The notes: generated by a model from the sequence alone, not told the origin. 64,000 nucleotides of DNA from Caballeronia zhejiangensis (GCF_000698575.1 NZ_JFHD01000017.1:1-64000), one strand, 5' to 3'; counted from the stretch's first letter, positions 9,386 through 17,732 are shown. Numbers and translations are program-made.

Positions 9386-10057
9386 TCACGCTCCGCGCAC
9401 GACGATCACATGCACGCGATACGGCCCATGCGCGCCGAGCACGATGGTCTGTTCGATATCGCCGGTGCGCGACGGACCCGACACGAAGTTCACCGCGCGC
9501 GGCAACTCGCCGCGCTCGGCGCGCATCAACGCGAATGCATCTTCATGCGCGGCGACGATGCGCGACGCCGGCACGATCGCGATATGCGTCTGCGGCAAGA
9601 GCGCGCCGGATGCGGGCGTCTGCGCGCCCGAGAGCAGCACGAGCGAACCGGTTTCAGCCGTCGCGCAGAAGCAGCCGGTGATGCCGACGAGATCTTCATC
9701 GGCAGGCTTGCGAAACGCCGCCCGAATGCCCGCTTCGGACCAGCGCAGATGAGCAAGCGCGGGCCACGCGACGACATCGACGGGAAGGTTCAGCGATTGG
9801 AGATAGCGCACGGCTTCGGCGGGCGCATCGTCGATCGATTCGACTTCGGCGACGGTCGTGGAAAGACGCTCCGCTTCGAGCGTGAAGCGCGCGATGAGCT
9901 CGTCACGCGTCTGAGGCAACGGAGGACGCGGACCCGCCGGATGTCGCTCGACATACTCGTCTGCGCCAGCGCGCTCGGCATCCGTAGCCGTGCCGCGACG
10001 GCCCTGCGCGCTGCGAATGCGCGCGAGAATATTGCGGCGCGCGTCCGATGTATCCAT
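9386..10057 (-). CDS. LUD (LutC/YkgG) domain protein heading the antiporter operon
   Basis: A 223-residue member of the LutC/YkgG family, whose best known member is part of the iron-sulfur L-lactate dehydrogenase complex LutABC. The family core is visible: GCFCATAETGSLVLLSG, then HIAIVPASRIV and FVSGPSRTGDIEQTIVLGAHGP near the C-terminus. It is a second copy in this window (true lutC is at 12.4 kb), but here it stands without LutA/LutB-type iron-sulfur subunits and heads an operon with an antiporter and a hydroxyacid dehydrogenase. Function is unproven. Confidence 0.85.
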   Translation of the reverse strand: MDTSDARRNILARIRSAQGRRGTATDAERAGADEYVERHPAGPRPPLPQTRDELIARFTLEAERLSTTVAEVESIDDAPAEAVRYLQSLNLPVDVVAWPALAHLRWSEAGIRAAFRKPADEDLVGITGCFCATAETGSLVLLSGAQTPASGALLPQTHIAIVPASRIVAAHEDAFALMRAERGELPRAVNFVSGPSRTGDIEQTIVLGAHGPYRVHVIVVRGA

Positions 10058-10122
10058 GGTGCCGTCCTCGTGTTGGCGTGCTTGAGATTCGTGCGCGCCG
10101 CGATGATTTACGACGCGTCCGA

Positions 10123-10150
10123 ATTATAGCGAGCGGCATACACGCACGAA
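10123..10150 (-). promoter_or_regulatory. Sigma70 promoter of the LUD-antiporter-dehydrogenase-rmuC operon
   Basis: On the minus strand a perfect -10 TATAAT (10128-10123) is preceded at 16 bp by TTCGTG (10150-10145). It lies about 66 bp upstream of the LUD-protein start. Confidence 0.6.
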
Positions 10151-10193
10151 CCTCGGCCGAACGGCATAGGCCGAATGGACGAATGCGCGTCGC

Positions 10194-11384
10194 TCAGTCG
10201 TCGCCGACCGGCTGCTCGATGCCGAAGACCTGACGCAGATAGGCGAGATACGCCTTGTCGTCGCACATGTTTTTGCCGGGCGAATCGGAGAGTTTCGCGA
10301 CCGGCTGACCGTTGCATCGAACCATCTTGATGACGATCTGCAGCGGCTGATAGCCGAGATCGTTGGTGAGATTCGTGCCGACGCCGAACGCGAGCTGGCA
10401 ACGTCCGCGAAAACGCTCGTACAACTGCAGCACCTTCGGGATATCGAGCGCGTCGGAGAACACCAGCACTTTGGTGCGCGGGTCGCAGCGGTTTTCTTCG
10501 TAATGCCGGATGAGGCGCTCGCCCCAATCGAAGGGATCGCCCGAATCGTGGCGCGCGCCGTCGAACAGCTTGCAAAAGTACATGTCGAAGTCGCGCAGAA
10601 ACGCCTTCATGCCGTAGACGTCCGACAGCGCGATGCCGAGGTCGCCGCGATATTCCTTCGCCCACATCTCGAAGCCGAAGATCTGCGAGTCGCGCAGACG
10701 CGGGCCGAGCGCCTGACACGCCTGCAAGTACTCATGCGCCATCGTGCCGAGCGGCCGCAAGCCGTGCTTCATCGCATAGAAGCAGTTGCTCGTGCCGGCG
10801 AACTGCGCGCCGAGCTTGTCCTTCAGCGTGAGCACGACTTCCTCGTGCCACTGCCCCGAAAAACGGCGGCGCGTGCCGTAATCGGCGATCTTGCAGTCCG
10901 AATATTCGGGTGGCGTGGCAAGCAGCTTGATCTTGTCGCGCAGGCGCTCGCGGCCGGTTTCATACTCGGGCTTGCGCTGCGTGTTGCGGAAATAGACTTC
11001 GTTGACGATCGCGAGCACCGGAATCTCGAAGAGAATCGTGTGCAGCCACGGCCCTTCGATCTCGATGTCGATCTCGCCGTTCTTCTTGGGCGACGGCGAA
11101 ATGCGGATCGACTTTTCATTCAGATGGAAGAGCGCGAGGAAATCGATGAAGTCGCTCTTGATGAAGCGCATGCGCCGCAGATAATCCAGTTCCTCTTCCT
11201 TGAAGCGCAGATTGCAAAGCTGGCGCACTTCGTCGCGAATTTCATCGATATACGGCACGAGATCGACATTCGGCGTGCGGCAGCGGAAGCGATATTCGAC
11301 ATGCGCCGCGGGGAAGTGATGCAGCACGACCTGCATCATCGTGAACTTGTAGAGGTCGGTATCGAGCAGCGAATTGATGATCAT
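10194..11384 (-). CDS. pncB: Nicotinate phosphoribosyltransferase
   Basis: Preiss-Handler salvage enzyme that joins nicotinate to PRPP to form nicotinate mononucleotide for NAD synthesis. 396 residues from the ATG at 11384 ([18 protein letters not shown]), which is the canonical PncB N-terminus; the frame extends 48 codons further upstream without family similarity. Typical motifs include FRCRTPN, the [17 protein letters not shown] phosphate-binding region, and [12 protein letters not shown]. It is divergent from fdxA across a 290-bp intergenic region. Confidence 0.96.
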   Translation of the reverse strand: MIINSLLDTDLYKFTMMQVVLHHFPAAHVEYRFRCRTPNVDLVPYIDEIRDEVRQLCNLRFKEEELDYLRRMRFIKSDFIDFLALFHLNEKSIRISPSPKKNGEIDIEIEGPWLHTILFEIPVLAIVNEVYFRNTQRKPEYETGRERLRDKIKLLATPPEYSDCKIADYGTRRRFSGQWHEEVVLTLKDKLGAQFAGTSNCFYAMKHGLRPLGTMAHEYLQACQALGPRLRDSQIFGFEMWAKEYRGDLGIALSDVYGMKAFLRDFDMYFCKLFDGARHDSGDPFDWGERLIRHYEENRCDPRTKVLVFSDALDIPKVLQLYERFRGRCQLAFGVGTNLTNDLGYQPLQIVIKMVRCNGQPVAKLSDSPGKNMCDDKAYLAYLRQVFGIEQPVGDD

Positions 11385-11674
11385 GGTTCTGACGGGAACA
11401 TCCACGCGAATGGACCGCGCGCTTTGCCTGCTTGCCAGCGCGCAGCCCGAGGCCTTTAGGGTCATGTTACCCGAATGTCCGCGCGGACATGATCCGCGCC
11501 CTGCCCTTTTGCGACGCCGCGCATACATACATCACGAATCGATATAAAGAGCGCTTCGCGCGCCGCGCGCCCACTTTTACCGTTACGCTACAATATGCGT
11601 TTCGGCAAGCGCACCTTCCGGCCCATGCAGCCGCCAGGGCGCCGCCCCCACGAATTCCGCATGCAGGAGCCTGA

Positions 11675-11998
11675 ATGACTCACGTTGTGACCGAAAGCTG
11701 CATCAAGTGCAAGTACACCGATTGCGTGGACGTGTGCCCGGTGGATTGCTTCCGCGAAGGTCCCAACTTTCTCGCGATCGATCCCGACGAGTGCATCGAC
11801 TGCGCCGTGTGCGTCGCCGAGTGCCCGGTGAACGCTATCTACGCCGAAGAAGATGTGCCTGGCGACCAGCAGCACTTCACCGAACTGAACGCTGAACTCG
11901 CGCGTAACTGGCCGAGCATCACGAAGACGAAAGGCTCGCTTCCGGAAGCGGACGAGTTCAAGGACGTCAAGGAAAAGCTGAGTCTGCTCGAGCGTTGA
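11675..11998 (+). CDS. fdxA: Seven-iron ferredoxin FdxA
   Basis: Electron carrier of 107 residues with one 3Fe-4S and one 4Fe-4S cluster. The N-terminal half has Cys9-x2-C-x4-D-C-x3-C ([18 protein letters not shown]) and the second set [16 protein letters not shown], followed by the roughly 50-residue C-terminal extension typical of the Azotobacter FdI / FdxA type. A GCAGGAG ribosome binding site precedes the ATG. A -10-like TACAAT lies at 11589-11594. The two tRNA-Asn genes follow with their own promoter. Confidence 0.95.
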   Translation: MTHVVTESCIKCKYTDCVDVCPVDCFREGPNFLAIDPDECIDCAVCVAECPVNAIYAEEDVPGDQQHFTELNAELARNWPSITKTKGSLPEADEFKDVKEKLSLLER

Positions 11999-12021
11999 TT
12001 GTTGCGCTCGCCGACGCACGC

Positions 12022-12057
12022 GCTTCATTTGATTGCAAAAAATGCGTATCAAATGAA
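12022..12057. repeat. Perfect 11-bp inverted repeat between fdxA and tRNA-Asn
   Basis: CTTCATTTGAT (12022-12032) and its exact complement ATCAAATGAAG (12047-12057) flank a 14-bp A-rich spacer that itself contains GCA...TGC. It could form the 3' hairpin of fdxA mRNA, although no T run follows, or be a protein-binding site just upstream of the tRNA promoter. Confidence 0.55.
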
Positions 12058-12066
12058 GATTGAGCG

Positions 12067-12095
12067 TTGACACGCCAAAAGCAGCCCCCTATAAT
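12067..12095 (+). promoter_or_regulatory. Consensus sigma70 promoter for tRNA-Asn genes
   Basis: TTGACA (12067-12072), 17-bp spacer, TATAAT (12090-12095): an exact consensus promoter. Transcription should start near 12102, about 16 bases before the first tRNA, consistent with high expression of stable RNA. Confidence 0.92.
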
Positions 12096-12117
12096 TCCGC
12101 TTCTCTGCTGTAGATGT

Positions 12118-12193
12118 TCCCCGATAGCTCAGTCGGTAGAGCGCCGGACTGTTAATCCGTAGGTCCCTGGTTCGAGCCCAGGTCGGGGAGCCA
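12118..12193 (+). tRNA. tRNA-Asn (anticodon GTT), copy 1
   Basis: A 76-base tRNA with acceptor stem TCCCCGA / TCGGGGA, D-arm GCTCAGTCGGTAGAGC, anticodon loop CTGTTAA with GTT at 12151-12153, T-arm GGTTCGAGCC, discriminator G and encoded CCA at 12191-12193. It is identical to the second copy 78 bp downstream. Confidence 0.97.
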
Positions 12194-12221
12194 AAAACTC
12201 CAGCAAGTCGGTTTCAAAAGA

Positions 12222-12246
12222 GCTCGGTCAGTTGGCTGAGTTTTTA
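12222..12246 (+). terminator. Weak hairpin with T run between the two tRNA-Asn genes
   Basis: CTCGGTC / GGCTGAG can form a short stem with GU pairs followed by TTTTT. It is weak and may only partly terminate, or serve as a processing signal. Confidence 0.4.
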
Positions 12247-12271
12247 TTTCAGTTGTAGATGTTTCAGTTGT

Positions 12272-12347
12272 TCCCCGATAGCTCAGTCGGTAGAGCGCCG
12301 GACTGTTAATCCGTAGGTCCCTGGTTCGAGCCCAGGTCGGGGAGCCA
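12272..12347 (+). tRNA. tRNA-Asn (anticodon GTT), copy 2
   Basis: Same 76-base sequence as copy 1, with GTT at 12305-12307 and encoded CCA at 12345-12347. No separate consensus promoter is visible in the 78-bp spacer, so both are probably cut from one precursor started at the promoter near 12067-12095. Confidence 0.97.
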
Positions 12348-12359
12348 AAAGCTTCTGTC

Positions 12360-12390
12360 AAAAAGCCCAGTCGCATGACTGGGCTTTTTG
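12360..12390 (+). terminator. Terminator of the tRNA-Asn unit
   Basis: AAAAGCCCAGTC / GACTGGGCTTTT form a 12-bp perfect stem with loop GCAT and a T-rich 3' side; the A-rich 5' side makes it usable from the minus strand too, for lutC. Confidence 0.92.
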
Positions 12391-12413
12391 CTTTGTGCGC
12401 TGACTTCATCGCT

Positions 12414-12995
12414 TCACGCAAGCCACACGACGGTCAGCGAACGCACGCCCTGCGCGCCGCGAATCAGCACGCCTTCGATATCCGCCGTCGCCGACGGCCC
12501 CGTCACGAGTACCGCATAGCGCGCCGATTTGAAATCGTCGCGTCGATACACCTGCTGCAAGCCCTCGACGAGTTGCGCCGGGTCGAGCAGCACGACGAGA
12601 TGCTGCGACAGATAGCCGATCGCGTTCACGACGTACTCTTCTTCGCTGAACCACACCGAGCCCGTTTCAGCCACGCCGAAGCGCCCTCGCACGATGCCCA
12701 CATCGACATCCTGAAGCGATGCCGGCACGGTATCGGATGAAAGCGGCCGCGTGCCGTCGACGCCCGGAACCGCCGATGCAATCACCTTCGCATCGGCAAA
12801 GCGTGCCGCGATCAGCGCGTTCACGTCTTCGAGAGTGGCCGCTTCGACGCATGTGCCGCCCATCGCGGTGAGCGCGGTCGTAAAGCGCGCCTTCAGTTCG
12901 CCTTCCGGCGACGGGAACACGGGCACGTCCGGGCGCGGACGCGATGCGGGCTGCGCCGCGCGGATCTTCGAGAGAAAAGCTTCGCGAGTCGTCAT
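12414..12995 (-). CDS. lutC: Lactate utilization protein LutC
   Basis: LUD-domain subunit of the LutABC L-lactate dehydrogenase complex, 193 residues. The family core appears as RFGVAETGSVWFSEEEY and VTGPSATADIEGVLIRGAQG. Its start codon overlaps the lutB stop (ATGA), so it is the third gene of lutABC. It is shorter than the second LUD protein at 9.4-10.1 kb and clearly diverged from it. Confidence 0.94.
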   Translation of the reverse strand: MTTREAFLSKIRAAQPASRPRPDVPVFPSPEGELKARFTTALTAMGGTCVEAATLEDVNALIAARFADAKVIASAVPGVDGTRPLSSDTVPASLQDVDVGIVRGRFGVAETGSVWFSEEEYVVNAIGYLSQHLVVLLDPAQLVEGLQQVYRRDDFKSARYAVLVTGPSATADIEGVLIRGAQGVRSLTVVWLA

Positions 12996-14383
12996 TTATC
13001 GAGCTTCCGGTTTTTCCTGTACCACTCGTGAAAAGTCTCGGCGGGCGCTTCGGGCAGATCGCGGCCGCGTCCCCAGATATTGAGCGGGTTGTAGAGCACG
13101 AAGTTGGGCAGGCGCTTCAACGCGCCGCCGAGCGATGCGACCGTCGCACGATAGAGCGTCGGGCTCGCGAGCAGGCGCCCCGCCATCTTCAGCACTTCCT
13201 GCTTCACGAACGGCACTTCGTGCTTCTCGGCGATGACCTCGCGCCACTTGTAGATCTGCTCGTGAATGTTCACCTTCACGGGACACACGTTCGTGCAACT
13301 GCCGTTCATCGTCGACGCGAACGGCAGCGCGCTATAGCGCTTCAAATCGTGCGTCGGATTGATGATCGCGCCGATCGGACCGGAGTACGTCCCGCCATAC
13401 GAAAGCCCGCCGCTTCTGCGATACACCGGACACGTATTCATGCACGCGCCGCAGCGGATGCACTTGAGCGAGTACCAGAAATCGTCCATCGCGAGGCGTT
13501 CTGAGCGGCCGTTATCGACGAGGATGAAGTGCATCTCCGTGCCCGGACGCGGCGCGCGAAAATGCGACGTGTACTGCGTGATCGGCGAGCCGAGCGCGCT
13601 TCTCGACAACATTCGAACGAACACGCCGAGATCGCTGATCGTCGGAATGATCTTTTCGATGCCGATCGACGCGATATGCAGCGGCGGCACGTTCGCCGAA
13701 AGATCCGCGTTGCCCTCGTTCGTGCACACGACGACCGTGCCCGTCTCCGCGACCGCGAAGTTGCAGCCCGTCATGCCCGCCGTCTTCTCGCGCACGAAAT
13801 ACGGCCGCGTGTTCATGCGCTGGCTTTCCGCGAGATAGTGGATGTCGCTGTTCCGCGGATCAGTGCCGATCGTCTTGCCGAACAGTTCGGCCACGTCCGC
13901 GCGCAGCTTGTGCACGGCCGGCACGACCATATGGCTCGGATCCTGATGATCGAGTTGCTGGATGCGCTCGCCGAGATCGGTTTCCATCACCGTGATGCCG
14001 CGCGGTTCGAGATAGTCGCGCATGTAGCACTCGTCGGTGAGCATCGACTTGCTCTTCACGAGCGACGTCATGCCGCGCTCGCTCATCAGCTTGAAGACGA
14101 GCGCGTTGTGCTCCTCGGCGTTCGCCGCGAAATGCACGACGACGCCGTTTTTCTCGGCCTCATCGACGAACTGCGCGATGTAATCGGCGAGATTGGACAG
14201 CGTGTGTTCCTTGATCGCCGATGCGAGATTGCGCATCGTCTCCCATTCGGGGATGCCGTGCGCCTGCGCGTCGCGCTTGCTGCGCAAGTCCCACAGACGC
14301 TTGTCGTGGAACGCAACGTGATCCGGCTTCTGCAGGAACGCGCCCGCCGCCTTCGCGTGATCGATCCGAACGCTTTTGCTCAT
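12992..14383 (-). CDS. lutB: Lactate utilization iron-sulfur protein LutB
   Basis: Iron-sulfur subunit of the LutABC complex that oxidises L-lactate to pyruvate; 463 residues. An N-terminal LUD-like domain (with AVAETGTVVVCTNEGNADL) is followed by a ferredoxin-type double cluster, CIRCGACMNTCPVYRR and GSCTNVCPVKVNIHEQIYKW, and a C-terminal DUF3390-type tail. The open frame continues upstream inside lutA, but the ATG at 14383 overlaps the lutA stop and gives the canonical N-terminus. Operon order lutA-lutB-lutC with four-base overlaps at both junctions. Confidence 0.96.
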   Translation of the reverse strand: MSKSVRIDHAKAAGAFLQKPDHVAFHDKRLWDLRSKRDAQAHGIPEWETMRNLASAIKEHTLSNLADYIAQFVDEAEKNGVVVHFAANAEEHNALVFKLMSERGMTSLVKSKSMLTDECYMRDYLEPRGITVMETDLGERIQQLDHQDPSHMVVPAVHKLRADVAELFGKTIGTDPRNSDIHYLAESQRMNTRPYFVREKTAGMTGCNFAVAETGTVVVCTNEGNADLSANVPPLHIASIGIEKIIPTISDLGVFVRMLSRSALGSPITQYTSHFRAPRPGTEMHFILVDNGRSERLAMDDFWYSLKCIRCGACMNTCPVYRRSGGLSYGGTYSGPIGAIINPTHDLKRYSALPFASTMNGSCTNVCPVKVNIHEQIYKWREVIAEKHEVPFVKQEVLKMAGRLLASPTLYRATVASLGGALKRLPNFVLYNPLNIWGRGRDLPEAPAETFHEWYRKNRKLDK

Positions 14384-15123
14384 GCGCGCGCCCCGTTTAG
14401 AACCTGCGCGATGTGGATGAACTTCGCATCGGCTTTCATGCGCTCGGCGCAGCCTTGCTGATGCATGAGACACGACATGTCGCCCGACACGATGTACTCC
14501 GCGCCCGCGCCGACGTGATCGCGCACCTTGTCCTGACCCATCCGCACGGAGACGGCCTCTTCCGTCACCGAGAACGTGCCGCCGAATCCGCAGCATTCGT
14601 CGGGACGCGCGGGCGCGACGAACTCGATACCCCTCACGCGTTCGAGCAGCGTGCGCGGCTTCGAATACGGCGTTCCGGCCACTTCCGAATTCGACGTTTC
14701 GCGCAGATGCCGCACCGCGCTGCAACTGTTGTGCAGCCCGACCTTGTGCGGAAATTCGGCCCACGGAAACTCGCGCACCTTCAGCACGTCGTGCAGGAAT
14801 TCGACGAGCTCGAACGTATTGCGTCGCACCTTCTGCACGGCGCTCGTCTGCTCGATCGCGGTGAAATGCTCGCGTACGTGATGCGTGCAACTCGCCGATG
14901 GCCCGACGACATAGTCGTAGTCGGCGAAATTGCGCGCGAACACGCGCTCGGCGCCGGCAGCCTCCTTGTGTGCGCCGCTATTGGCCATCGGCTGGCCGCA
15001 ACAGGTCTGATCCTGCGGATAGTCGACGTCCACGCCCAGCCGTTCGAGCAGTTCGAGCGTGGCGATGCCGACTTGCGGATAAAAAGCGTCGATGAAACAG
15101 GGGACGAACAAGGCGACTTTCAT
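14380..15123 (-). CDS. lutA: Lactate utilization protein LutA (CCG domain)
   Basis: 247-residue cysteine-rich subunit of LutABC. Two CCG domains are visible: DQTCCGQPMANSG in the N-terminal half and DECCGFGGTFSV in the C-terminal half, each with its upstream Cys partner (VPCFID and LHNSCSAVRHL); these coordinate iron-sulfur clusters in the family. It is the first gene of lutABC and starts 24 bp from a palindromic operator shared with the divergent GntR regulator. Confidence 0.95.
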   Translation of the reverse strand: MKVALFVPCFIDAFYPQVGIATLELLERLGVDVDYPQDQTCCGQPMANSGAHKEAAGAERVFARNFADYDYVVGPSASCTHHVREHFTAIEQTSAVQKVRRNTFELVEFLHDVLKVREFPWAEFPHKVGLHNSCSAVRHLRETSNSEVAGTPYSKPRTLLERVRGIEFVAPARPDECCGFGGTFSVTEEAVSVRMGQDKVRDHVGAGAEYIVSGDMSCLMHQQGCAERMKADAKFIHIAQVLNGARA

Positions 15124-15146
15124 GACGGGTTCGGCGATTTGGTAAG

Positions 15147-15161
15147 CTTGGTCTGACCAAG
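15147..15161. promoter_or_regulatory. Palindromic operator for the FadR-type GntR regulator
   Basis: CTTGGTCTGACCAAG is a perfect 6-3-6 palindrome between lutA and the divergent regulator gene. Its TTGGT-N3-ACCAA core matches the operator type known for PdhR/LldR members of the FadR subfamily, which makes the adjacent regulator the likely ligand. Confidence 0.8.
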
Positions 15162-15233
15162 ACTTTAATGAGATGCCTCTTTCGTGTCAAACTCGGGCAT
15201 TCCCCGGCTTTCACCTCGCATTCACGCCGAACG

Positions 15234-15977
15234 ATGACTTTCCAGCCCGTCCATGCGCATTCCTACGCCCGCGTGCGTCTCTCCGATGTCGTGTCGGGAC
15301 AGATCCGGGAATTGATTTCGAACGGCACGCTGCTGCCGGGCCAGCGCCTGCCCGCCGAGCGCGATCTGGCGGAGCAGTTGAACGTGTCGCGTCCGTCGCT
15401 GCGGGAGGCGTTGATCCGTCTGGAGTCGGACGGATTCATCCGCGCGGCCGGGCGCGGCGGTTTTGTCGTATCGGATGTGACCGCGCCGCTCGTGTCGCAT
15501 CCGCTCGCCGCCCTGCTCGAGCAACAGCCGAACGCGAGCGCCGACGTTCTCGAACTTCGCCACGGCCTCGAAACGCTCTCGACCGCCTACGCCGCCGAGC
15601 GCGCCACCGACGACGATCTGGCGCGCATCGCCGCTGCCTTCGACGCGCTGCAAAACGCCGTCGCCGAAAAAAGCACGCGCATCGCGGAGAGAGACGCGGC
15701 GTTCCATCTCGCCATCGCGGACGCGACGCACAACGTCGCGCTCACGCACGTCATGCACGGACTCAATGAACTGGTGCGCGAATCGATGCTCACGTCGCAC
15801 CGTCTCGTCGATTACGACGACGAAGTCGAAGCGAACCTGATGACGCAGCATCGCGCGATCTTCGATGCGATCGTAGCGCGCGATCCGGCGCGGGCGCGGG
15901 AGTGCGCGGGCGCGCATCTCGATTACGTGCGCACGCTGTATCGCGATGTTCCCGCGAAGAAAAACCGCGCGGCCTGA
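15234..15977 (+). CDS. FadR-subfamily GntR transcriptional regulator, probable repressor of lutABC
   Basis: 247 residues with an N-terminal winged HTH (LPGQRLPAERDLAEQLNVSRPSLREALIRLE, about 35-65) and a C-terminal FCD ligand domain whose metal ligands lie in helices such as ERDAAFHLAIADATHN and HRAIFDAI. It is transcribed divergently from lutA, with a PdhR/LldR-type palindrome between. By analogy with LldR/LutR, L-lactate would relieve repression; that is inference. I start at the ATG at 15234 (MTFQPVHAHSY); the frame is open 22 codons further up. Confidence 0.9.
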   Translation: MTFQPVHAHSYARVRLSDVVSGQIRELISNGTLLPGQRLPAERDLAEQLNVSRPSLREALIRLESDGFIRAAGRGGFVVSDVTAPLVSHPLAALLEQQPNASADVLELRHGLETLSTAYAAERATDDDLARIAAAFDALQNAVAEKSTRIAERDAAFHLAIADATHNVALTHVMHGLNELVRESMLTSHRLVDYDDEVEANLMTQHRAIFDAIVARDPARARECAGAHLDYVRTLYRDVPAKKNRAA

Positions 15978-16110
15978 TCCAATCACATTACGAATCTGTA
16001 AGCCGCAAGAAAGTGATGATAGGACGTCGCCTACACGCATTTCGGACACGCACGGCTAACGCGGGCGGCGCATCCTCGCGATACTGAAACCGTCGAAAAC
16101 AACATGCGAA

Positions 16111-16117
16111 GGAGGAC
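16111..16117 (+). promoter_or_regulatory. Strong Shine-Dalgarno for the 24-residue peptide
   Basis: GGAGGAC sits four bases before the ATG at 16121, one of the best ribosome binding sites in the window, and is the main reason for calling this very short frame a gene. Confidence 0.75.
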
Positions 16118-16120
16118 AAC

Positions 16121-16195
16121 ATGCCTTATCTACTCGGATGGCTGCTCGGCGTGCCGGTCATCGTGCTGGTGATTCTGTATCTGATCTTTCATTGA
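16121..16195 (+). CDS. 24-residue single-helix membrane peptide
   Basis: ATG to TGA encodes 24 residues: MPYLLGWLLGVP followed by an unbroken Val/Ile/Leu stretch and ending ILYLIFH. Nearly the whole chain would span a membrane once. A textbook GGAGGAC ribosome binding site precedes it, in a 290-bp interval between the GntR regulator and creA that otherwise has no gene. I recognise no named family; small single-pass peptides of this size in other bacteria often modulate membrane enzymes, but no partner is evident here. Confidence 0.68.
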   Translation: MPYLLGWLLGVPVIVLVILYLIFH

Positions 16196-16270
16196 CCGCA
16201 TGCGGGCACGAGATGCATCGAAGAGCCAAGGGCGTCGATACAATACGACGCCCTTTCTCTTTTCCGAAGG

Positions 16271-16753
16271 ATGACGATGAACCGCTCCGTCCTCGCGCTC
16301 GCCGCATCGCTCGCACTTTTCTCCGGCGCCGGACTCGCGCACGCGGAGGAAATCGCGAGCGTCAACACCAACTTCCGCTTCACCGGATCGGACCGCGTGA
16401 CCGTCGATGCGTACGACGATCCGCTCGTCCAGGGCGTCACCTGCTATGTGTCCCGCGCGCGCACGGGCGGCGTGAAAGGCACGCTGGGCATCGCCGAAGA
16501 TCCGACCGAAGCGTCGATCGCGTGCCGCCAGGTCGGGCCGATCAAGATCGCCGAACCGCTCAAGCAGAAAACCGACGTGTTCTCGGCCGGCATGTCCTTC
16601 ATCTTCAAGACGCTGCATGTGGTGCGCGTCGTCGATACGAAACGCAATACGCTCGTCTATCTGACTTACAGCGACCGCATCGCGACCGGCAGCCCGAAAA
16701 ACAGCGTGACGGCGGTTCCGATGCCCGAGGGCACGACCATACCGGTGAAGTGA
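16271..16753 (+). CDS. creA: CreA family protein
   Basis: Periplasmic protein of unknown biochemical role named from the E. coli cre locus. 160 residues: a signal peptide (MNRSVLALAASLALFSGAGLAHA, cleavage after AHA) followed by the CreA domain with the diagnostic VDAYDDPLVQGVTCYVSRARTGG and VFSAGMSFIFKTLHVVRV blocks. Two in-frame ATGs (16271 and 16277) are possible starts; GAAGGA lies just upstream. Confidence 0.93.
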   Translation: MTMNRSVLALAASLALFSGAGLAHAEEIASVNTNFRFTGSDRVTVDAYDDPLVQGVTCYVSRARTGGVKGTLGIAEDPTEASIACRQVGPIKIAEPLKQKTDVFSAGMSFIFKTLHVVRVVDTKRNTLVYLTYSDRIATGSPKNSVTAVPMPEGTTIPVK

Positions 16754-16827
16754 CACGCAACTGTCCGGCCGGGCGCGAAGCAAAGTTGTAAACTGGGCGA
16801 TTCCGCTTATCTCAGAATTGCTCGATC

Positions 16828-17649
16828 ATGCACGCCGACCGTTTCCGCAATGCCGCACGCTACTGGCGCTCGCCGCTCGTGCCGGACGCGGACATGGTCA
16901 CGGCCGAATACTACGATCACGAATTCTCGCCGCACTGGCATGACGCCTATACGGTGCCCGTGATCGAGGCCGGCGCGGAGTGCTTCGACTATCGCGGCGC
17001 GCATCACGTCGCCGAAGCCGGTTCGGTGCCGGTGATCAATCCCGGCGAAGTGCATACCGGCGCGCGGGCCGTCGATGCGGGCTGGCGCTATCGCGTGTTC
17101 TATCTGCCGGTGCCGTTCGTCGAAACTCTCGCGCGCGACCTGTCGGGGCGGCCGGAATCGTCGCCGTGGTTTCCGGATGAAATCATCCGCGATCCCGATC
17201 TCGCGCGGCGTTTGCAGATCGCGCATCGCCTGCTGGAAAACGGCGCCGACCCGCTCGCCGCGGAACTGGCGCTCGTCGATGCAGTGACGACGCTGCTCGG
17301 ACGCCACGCGCTCGAACGTCCGCGCATCGCGCCGCTCGCCGCCGACGCGCACCGCGTCACGACGATGAAATCCCGCCTCGCCGAGGATCTCCTCGAACCC
17401 GTCACGCTCGCCGAACTCGCGCAGACGGTCGGTCTCTCGAGCTTCCACGCGGCGCGCCTCTTCACGCGCGAAACCGGTCTTGCGCCGCATGCGTGGCGCA
17501 ATCAGCTGCGGATCGTGCGCGCGCTGCCGGCGTTGCGCGCGGGCGCATCCGTGACGGATGTCGCGGCGGCGAGCGGTTTCACGGATCAGAGTCACTTCAC
17601 GCGCCATTTCAAGCGCACGTTCGGCGTGCCGCCCGGCCGCTGGCGTTAG
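16828..17649 (+). CDS. AraC family transcriptional regulator
   Basis: 273 residues: an N-terminal AraC-type cupin sensor (HEFSPHWHDAYTVPVIEAG, VINPGEVHTG) and a C-terminal double HTH (LAELAQTVGLSSFHAARLFTRETG and VAAASGFTDQSHFTRHFKRTFGVPPGRWR). The gene lies 83 bp upstream of azlCD on the same strand, an arrangement common where the AraC protein controls the AzlCD exporter. The ligand is unknown. Confidence 0.92.
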   Translation: MHADRFRNAARYWRSPLVPDADMVTAEYYDHEFSPHWHDAYTVPVIEAGAECFDYRGAHHVAEAGSVPVINPGEVHTGARAVDAGWRYRVFYLPVPFVETLARDLSGRPESSPWFPDEIIRDPDLARRLQIAHRLLENGADPLAAELALVDAVTTLLGRHALERPRIAPLAADAHRVTTMKSRLAEDLLEPVTLAELAQTVGLSSFHAARLFTRETGLAPHAWRNQLRIVRALPALRAGASVTDVAAASGFTDQSHFTRHFKRTFGVPPGRWR

Positions 17650-17732
17650 GCGGTCCGGCCTCGGGAAAGCGCAAGAACGTACAAGCATTCTCATCGACGT
17701 TTTGCGTATCCTCGCTTCCATAGGAGGAAATC

